A model generated the notes under the pieces. It did no database searches, was not told the DNA's origin, and saw only the letters and a list, made by a program, of their open reading frames with translations. 19,316 bases of DNA from Acidimicrobiia bacterium. Lineage in GTDB: Bacteria; Actinomycetota; Acidimicrobiia; Spongiisociales; SHLN01. This document shows positions 14,602 to 19,316 of the stretch, in pieces. The position numbers and the translations under genes were made by a program. The DNA is taken from assembly GCA_004283105.1 (NCBI GenBank), contig SHLN01000014.1, forward strand, positions 1-19,316, in the 5' to 3' direction. How positions within the stretch are numbered: position 1 is the stretch's first letter; every line of letters begins with the position of its first letter.

Positions 14602-15216
14602 CTAGTTGGACGGGTCGGGAGCCGGCCGGAACACGTCTTCCGGGTTCTCGGGGAAGAGATCACAGCCGAGCCGGGCCTCGACGACTTCACTCAGCGCACT
14701 AGGAAGCCAGGGGGTATCGGCGAAGACCCCTCGCTCGGCAGTCGCGTCGAGCATCGTCTGAAACTCGATACACACTTGCTTTCCTTCGACGAGGGCGGCT
14801 CGGTAGGCCGCCACCTCGTCAGTTTCAAAGAACTCCTCCCACCCGGCCACGGTGCTCGCCCGATCCGCCATCGCCTCCTCGATCGGAAGCAGCCGCTTCT
14901 CCCAACCCAGGAAGAGATCGTGGAGATCGGCGATTTGCTCCGGGGGGTCGAGCGCCTCGGTGGATTGCACGGACTCGATGCGGAGAGCTGCCATCCGTTC
15001 CATGGTCTCGCTGACCTCCTTCGGTGTGGTGCTCCTCTCCAGCTCGGAGATGAGGGCCTCAGCTCGAGGGTTGAGGCGGTCTCCAACGGCATTGAGACGA
15101 TCGACATACCCGGTCAACGACAACCCGCCGCCGCCGCAAGCGGCCAGAGCCAACCCAACACCGAACATCGCCACGAAACACCGCACGAGAAACGACCGGG
15201 AATCCATCAGCCTCAT
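14602..15216 (-). CDS. Small predicted lipoprotein of unknown function
   Basis: From the ATG at 15216 the product is 204 residues. A basic N-terminus and hydrophobic core lead to LALAAC, a lipobox with Cys27 as the lipidated residue, followed by a Gly-rich spacer. The rest is predicted mostly helical and acidic, with repeated Glu/Ala/Leu runs (NPRAEALISELERS, ETMERMAALRIES, AEYRAAL-like segments). It has two further Cys (VCIEF, LGCDLF) that might pair outside the membrane. I recognise no domain. TACGGT followed by seven bases precedes this ATG; a GTG at 15225 (+3 residues) is the alternative but would lie inside that box. Confidence 0.7.
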   Translation of the reverse strand: MRLMDSRSFLVRCFVAMFGVGLALAACGGGGLSLTGYVDRLNAVGDRLNPRAEALISELERSTTPKEVSETMERMAALRIESVQSTEALDPPEQIADLHDLFLGWEKRLLPIEEAMADRASTVAGWEEFFETDEVAAYRAALVEGKQVCIEFQTMLDATAERGVFADTPWLPSALSEVVEARLGCDLFPENPEDVFRPAPDPSN

Positions 15217-15223
15217 TCTCGAC

Positions 15224-15229
15224 ACCGTA
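15224..15229 (-). promoter_or_regulatory. Predicted -10 box TACGGT of the small lipoprotein gene
   Basis: TACGGT on the - strand, seven bases, then ATG at 15216. It decides the start codon in favour of 15216 over GTG at 15225. Confidence 0.4.
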
Positions 15230-15284
15230 GCCCCGTCTGACTAGAGGCGATCGTCAGAGCAGCCCGGAGCGGTTCGGGATGGGC

Positions 15285-15322
15285 AGCGGGTAGCGGGTAG
15301 CGGGTAGCGGGTAGCGGGTAGC
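15285..15322. repeat. Heptamer tandem repeat (AGCGGGT, 5.4 units)
   Basis: Five perfect AGCGGGT units (15285-15319) plus a partial AGC lie in the 105-bp gap between the divergent lipoprotein and GNAT genes. The last unit provides the first base of the TAGCCT box of the GNAT gene. The period is seven, as in two of the three arrays near purH, but the unit is different. Confidence 0.9.
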
Positions 15323-15324
15323 CT
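15319..15324 (+). promoter_or_regulatory. Predicted -10 box TAGCCT at the repeat edge, leaderless GNAT gene
   Basis: TAGCCT, six bases, then GTG at 15331. Interior repeat units contain TAGCGG, which lacks the final T; only the copy next to the gene becomes TAGCCT. The -35 zone is repeat sequence. Confidence 0.45.
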
Positions 15325-15330
15325 CGTCAC

Positions 15331-15885
15331 GTGACCTACCGCATCGAGCCGGCCGCCGAGCGCTTCTCGGATCTGGAGGATCTGTTCGGTACGAGCGGAG
15401 CTTTCTCGGGGTGCTGGTGCATGTGGAACCGGCAGACGAATGCCGAGTTCCAGGAGCAGAACTACGAACCCAATCGAGAGTCCCTCCGCGCCAATCTGGC
15501 CGAGGGGCACGAGTTCGGAATCCTTGCCTTTGACGGAGAAACGCCAGTCGGATGGGCCGCACTGGCCCCGCGGGGCGAATACTCCCGCCTGAGCCGCTCG
15601 CCGGTCACCAAGCCGGTCGACGACACAGAGGTCTGGTCGGTCACGTGCTTCGTGGTCAGAAAAGGTAACCGGGGCCAGGGCGTGGCCCGCGCCCTGCTGG
15701 CGGGCGCCGAGCAGCGGGCCCGGGAGCTGGGGGCGGCAGTGCTGGAGGGATACCCGGTGGCTCCCGACGGCGATCTCGTCGACACCGAGGCCTGGCATGG
15801 TCTCGAGTCGATGTTTGTCAACGCAGGATTCACCGAGGTTGCCCGCCGCAAGCCGCGCCGCCCGATGTATCGGAAGACCTTGTGA
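15331..15885 (+). CDS. GNAT family N-acetyltransferase
   Basis: The 184-residue product transfers an acetyl group from acetyl-CoA to an unknown amine. The acetyl-CoA loop is seen at 108-121 (VVRKGNRGQGVARA), followed by the helix ALLAGAEQRARELG, with a C-terminal MFVNAGFTEVARR strand-helix typical of GNAT motif B. A CWCMWNRQ motif at 28-35 places it in a GNAT subgroup with an N-terminal Cys/Trp-rich signature. GTG at 15331 is the start, six bases after TAGCCT. The stop overlaps the hyuA start as GTGA, so it is co-transcribed and probably coupled with the hydantoinase genes; whether it acts on their substrate or product is unknown. Confidence 0.85.
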   Translation: MTYRIEPAAERFSDLEDLFGTSGAFSGCWCMWNRQTNAEFQEQNYEPNRESLRANLAEGHEFGILAFDGETPVGWAALAPRGEYSRLSRSPVTKPVDDTEVWSVTCFVVRKGNRGQGVARALLAGAEQRARELGAAVLEGYPVAPDGDLVDTEAWHGLESMFVNAGFTEVARRKPRRPMYRKTL

Positions 15886-17801
15886 CGCGGACGCTCGGCG
15901 TCGATGTGGGCGGGACATTTACCGACGTGGTGCTGTGGGATGGCCGGGAACTCCGCGCGGCCAAGGTTCCGAGCACGCCCGACGACCAGAGCATCGGGGT
16001 GGTGGCGGGCGCGGGAGCCATCACCGATGGCGCCGATCACTTCCTGCACGGGACGACCGTCGCCACCAACGCGCTGTTGGAGCGGGCCGGAGCACGAACC
16101 GCGCTCGTTACCACGCCGGGATTCGAGGATGTGCTGGAAATCGGCCGCCAGGACCGGCCCTCGCTTTACGACCCTGAGGCTGCACGGCCGCTTCCCCTTG
16201 TCTCGCGAGAGCGCCGGGTTGCGGAGGGTGTGGTCGACGGTGAGTTCCTCGACGAGGTCGAATCGGTCGCCGTTTCGCTGCTCTACTCGTACCGCGATCC
16301 GGCCCCGGAGATTGCCGTGCGGGCCGCCATTCGGAGGATTCGGCCCGAGCTGCCGGTCTCCATCTCGAGCGAGGTGGCTCCCGAGTTTCGGGAATACGAG
16401 CGGGCGTCCACAACCGTGCTCAACGCCTATGTGCTGCCTGTGATGAGCCGGTATCTGTCCCGATTGGCGGCCGCCACCTCCGCCGCCGGCCTTCCCAGTG
16501 ACGTGCTCGTGATGCGCTCATCGGGCGGCCTCATAACCAGCCAGGACGCAGCCACCACCCCGGCCACGGCGCTGCTGTCCGGTCCCGCCGGGGGCGTCGT
16601 CGCCGTCACGGAGCTGGGTCGGGCGCTCGGAAAAGAACACCTCATTTCATTCGATATGGGGGGTACGTCGACCGACGTGTGTCGTATCGACAACTCCCGA
16701 CCCGAGATTTCTCACGAGCGCGACATTGCCGGCTACCCGTGCCGGCTCCCTTCGGTGGCCATCCATACGGTGGGAGCCGGGGGAGGCAGCCTCGGTTGGA
16801 TCGATTCCGGCGGTGCGCTCCGGGTCGGGCCCCGGAGCGCCGGCGCCCGCCCCGGTCCTGCTTCCTATGGTCACGGGGGCACCGAGCCTGCGGTGACCGA
16901 CGCCAATGTTTCGCTGGGGCGTATCAATCCGACCGCCCGCTTCGGGGCAGATCTCGATCTCCAGCCCGACCGGGCTCAGGCTGCGCTCGCCTCGCTGGGC
17001 AGTCATCTCGATCTCGGTCCGATTGAGACCGCCGCCGGGATGCTCGATGTGGTCGAGGAGGTCATGGCCGGGGCGATCCGCCGGGTTTCGATCGAGCAGG
17101 GGGCCGATCCGCGGCGAGCAGTGCTGGTGGCCTACGGAGGTGCCGGGGGACTTCATGCCACCGCCCTCGCCCGCCGTCTCGATATGGCCGGCGTGCTCGT
17201 TCCCAGTCACGCCGGGGTCTTCTCGGCATTCGGCTTGCTGCTGAGCCCGCCACGCGTTGACGCCGCCCGGACCATCATGACGACGGATCCGAACCTCGTC
17301 GATTCGGCCCTCAGGTCGCTGACTCAGATGACCGCCGCAGATCTGAGTGCCTCCGAGGTCGAGCCTGAGAGTGTCTCCTCGGCGGTAGACGTTCGGTACG
17401 CCGGTCAATCCCACGAGCTGACCGTGGACTACGAGCCGGGCGATGGCTGGGACGAGCTGTCGCGGCGGTTTCACGAGCTGCACGCCGAGCGCAACGGCTT
17501 TGCCCGACCGCAGGATCCGATTGAGGCCGTCACCGTCCGGGCGTCTGCTCTCGGTGCTCCTGCCCTGGCGTGGTCGGACCTTCCTGCCGTTCGACCAACC
17601 GGTGACCCGCGCCGTCGGCTCCGCCAGACGGTGGTGGGCGGTCACACCGTCGACGCCCTCGTTGTCTGGCGGCCCGCCCTGGCGCCCGGGACCGAGATCG
17701 TTGGGCCGGCGGTGATCGAGGAGCCGGAGGCGACCACGTTCCTCGGCCCGGGAGAGCGGGGCACCGTCCATGAGTCAGGCGCCCTGGAGATCGAGTGGTA
17801 G
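15882..17801 (+). CDS. hyuA: Hydantoinase/oxoprolinase family protein, subunit A
   Basis: The 639-residue product is the ATP-binding subunit of a two-subunit cyclic-amide hydrolase of the N-methylhydantoinase / 5-oxoprolinase superfamily, working with HyuB. An actin-like ATP-binding start LGVDVGGTFTDVV is at 5-17, HGTTVATNALLER at 56-68, SSGGLITSQDAA at 213-224, LLSGPAGGVV at 231-240, SFDMGGTSTDVCRID at 256-270 and the glycine turn HTVGAGGGSLGWID at 295-308. Length is normal for the family. GTG at 15882 overlaps the GNAT stop by 4 bp; the end overlaps hyuB by 7 bp. The natural substrate (5-oxoproline, hydantoin or another lactam) cannot be read from the sequence, and acetophenone-carboxylase-like relatives exist. 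Confidence 0.92.
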   Translation: MTRTLGVDVGGTFTDVVLWDGRELRAAKVPSTPDDQSIGVVAGAGAITDGADHFLHGTTVATNALLERAGARTALVTTPGFEDVLEIGRQDRPSLYDPEAARPLPLVSRERRVAEGVVDGEFLDEVESVAVSLLYSYRDPAPEIAVRAAIRRIRPELPVSISSEVAPEFREYERASTTVLNAYVLPVMSRYLSRLAAATSAAGLPSDVLVMRSSGGLITSQDAATTPATALLSGPAGGVVAVTELGRALGKEHLISFDMGGTSTDVCRIDNSRPEISHERDIAGYPCRLPSVAIHTVGAGGGSLGWIDSGGALRVGPRSAGARPGPASYGHGGTEPAVTDANVSLGRINPTARFGADLDLQPDRAQAALASLGSHLDLGPIETAAGMLDVVEEVMAGAIRRVSIEQGADPRRAVLVAYGGAGGLHATALARRLDMAGVLVPSHAGVFSAFGLLLSPPRVDAARTIMTTDPNLVDSALRSLTQMTAADLSASEVEPESVSSAVDVRYAGQSHELTVDYEPGDGWDELSRRFHELHAERNGFARPQDPIEAVTVRASALGAPALAWSDLPAVRPTGDPRRRLRQTVVGGHTVDALVVWRPALAPGTEIVGPAVIEEPEATTFLGPGERGTVHESGALEIEW

Positions 17802-19316
17802 ACGCAATCACGCTCGAGGTTGCCCGCAACCGGTTTGCCCAGATCGCAGATGAGATGGGTGTGGTCCTGCGGAGGACTGCCTATTCGCCGAACATCAAGG
17901 AGCGAGCCGATTGTTCGGCCGCCGTGTTCGTGGCCTCCGGTGAGATGCTGGCCCAGGCCGAGCACATCCCGGTCCATCTCGGCTCGATGCCGGCCTCGGT
18001 GGCAGCGGTGCTCGCGCAGTTCGGGGACCAGGTGCAACCGGACTGTCAGTACGCGGTCAATGATCCGTTTGCCGGCGGAACCCATCTCAACGACCTGACA
18101 CTGGTCCGGCCGGTCTTTGCCGGCGAGTTCCTCATTGCCTGGGTTGCCAACCGGGCCCACCACGCCGATGTCGGGGGAGAAGCCCCCGGTTCGATGCCGG
18201 CGCACGCCGTCACCGTAGATCAGGAGGGCCACCGGGTGGCGCCAACGCTTGCCGTGCGGGACGGCGAGTGGCTTCCCGAATTCGTCGAGCCGTTTCTGGC
18301 CGCCACCCGGACGCCGGCCGAGCGACTCGGTGACCTATCGGCCCAGATGGGCGCCAACGAGGCCGGGGCCGGGCGAATGCTGGAGATGGCGGCGGAGGGC
18401 GGAGGGCGGTTCGTTGACGTCACCACGGCGTTGCTCGACTACGGGGCGCGGCGGATGCGGGCGGCGCTCGGTGCGCTTCCCGACGGCACCTTCAGGTTTT
18501 CCGACTTCATGGAGTTGGGCGAGACGTTGCTGCCCATCCGGGTGGCCGTGACCATCGAAGACGACCAGCTTCTGGCCGACTTCACCGGGTCGGCCGATCA
18601 GGTGGCAGGCAACATCAATGCCGTTGAGGCCGTCACCCGGTCGTGCCTCTATTTCGCCGTCCGGGTGGCCACCGATCCGACCATCCCCGCCAACGGCGGC
18701 TGCTACCGGCCGTTGCAGCTATCGGCCCCGCCGGGCTCTCTGGTGAACGCCAACCCGCCTGCCGCGGTCGCAGCCGGCAATGTTGAGACGAGCCAGCGCA
18801 TCGCCGACGTGCTGCTCGGCGCCCTCGCCGAAGCGGCACCCGATCGAGTCCCGGCCGCCGGGCAGGGGACGATGAACAACATTCTCATCGGAAACGACGA
18901 CTTCGCCTACTACGAGACGCTGGCAGGCGGTCAAGGTGGGAGCCCGTTCGGCCCCGGCCAGTCCGGCATCCACACCGGGATGACGAACACGAAGAACACC
19001 CCGATCGAATCGCTCGAATCCCACTACCCGTTCCGGGTCCTTCGCTACGCCCTGCGACGGGGGAGCGGGGGAGCGGGTCGCCATCCCGGGGGAGACGGCA
19101 TCGAACGAGAACTCGAGTTCCAGGCAACGGCCACCCTGTCCCTCATGGGGGAACGCCGCATCCTCCCGCCCTGGGGCCTGGCCGGCGGCCGCCCCGGCAA
19201 ACAAGGCGAAGACTGGCTCATCCGAAAAGGCAGGACCCCCGAACGCCTCCCGGCGAAGGTGACCGTCGAAGTGAACCCGGGCGACCGGCTGCTGGTGCGA
19301 ACCCCGGGCGGCGGAG
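17795..19316 (+). CDS. hyuB: Hydantoinase B/oxoprolinase family protein, subunit B (3' end outside window)
   Basis: The frame is open from GTG at 17795 to the window edge, giving 507 codons without a stop. It reads MVDAITLEVARNRF, then RRTAYSPNIKERADCS at 26-41, HIPVHLGSMP at 57-66, VNDPFAGGTHLNDL at 88-101, NRAHHADVGGEAPGSMP at 119-135, and further on NPPAAVAAGNVETSQR and GGQGGSPFGPGQSGIHT. These are hallmarks of the HyuB family. The final visible residues VRTPGGG resemble the usual C-terminal glycine turn, so only a few residues should be missing. The start overlaps the hyuA stop as GTGGTAG, with GGAG five bases upstream, so translation is likely coupled. Confidence 0.92.
   Translation, partial: MVDAITLEVARNRFAQIADEMGVVLRRTAYSPNIKERADCSAAVFVASGEMLAQAEHIPVHLGSMPASVAAVLAQFGDQVQPDCQYAVNDPFAGGTHLNDLTLVRPVFAGEFLIAWVANRAHHADVGGEAPGSMPAHAVTVDQEGHRVAPTLAVRDGEWLPEFVEPFLAATRTPAERLGDLSAQMGANEAGAGRMLEMAAEGGGRFVDVTTALLDYGARRMRAALGALPDGTFRFSDFMELGETLLPIRVAVTIEDDQLLADFTGSADQVAGNINAVEAVTRSCLYFAVRVATDPTIPANGGCYRPLQLSAPPGSLVNANPPAAVAAGNVETSQRIADVLLGALAEAAPDRVPAAGQGTMNNILIGNDDFAYYETLAGGQGGSPFGPGQSGIHTGMTNTKNTPIESLESHYPFRVLRYALRRGSGGAGRHPGGDGIERELEFQATATLSLMGERRILPPWGLAGGRPGKQGEDWLIRKGRTPERLPAKVTVEVNPGDRLLVRTPGGG

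Noticed and set aside
16647..17771. 374-codon open frame on the - strand
   Set aside because: Antisense to hyuA, which has strong family motifs; the opposite frame shows none.

Overview
This is a GC-rich window from the genome of a bacterium that is probably an actinomycetote. A member of Acidimicrobiia or a related deep lineage is my best guess. Supporting signs are many GTG/TTG starts, a purS-purQ-purL arrangement, a lipoprotein with a long Ser/Thr/Pro linker, and start codons placed 6-7 nt after a TANNNT box as in leaderless actinobacterial transcripts. The lineage is an inference; there is no rRNA or other marker here.

Most of the window is de novo purine synthesis. At the left end (91-2220, + strand) one open frame encodes GAR transformylase joined to AICAR transformylase/IMP cyclohydrolase (purN-purH). 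On the - strand, from 13590 down to 5440, lies a compact cluster purD-purE-purC-purS-purQ-purL-purF-purM. Most of its junctions overlap by 4 or 8 bases. Together these cover PRPP to IMP except PurB, and PurK if it is needed; neither is in the window.

Between the two purine blocks are 207 bp of stacked short tandem repeats and two hairpins (2221-2427). Next come a NiCoT-like metal transporter on the - strand with no ordinary start codon, a divergent beta-propeller lipoprotein (3366-4772), and a broken methyltransferase gene (4805-5429).

To the right of purD, and divergent from it across 70 bp, is a cyclase with an N-terminal [2Fe-2S] ferredoxin domain (13661-14590). It converges on an unrecognised small lipoprotein (14602-15216). 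A five-copy heptamer repeat then runs into the promoter of a GNAT acetyltransferase gene. That gene overlaps hyuA and hyuB, the two subunits of a hydantoinase/oxoprolinase-family enzyme; hyuB runs off the window end.

No CRISPR array, tRNA, rRNA, phage gene or insertion sequence was seen. I do not see a clearly new multi-gene system. The best leads are the purN-purH fusion, the recurring start-proximal -10 box, the ferredoxin-cyclase facing purD, and the repeat-built intergenic regions.
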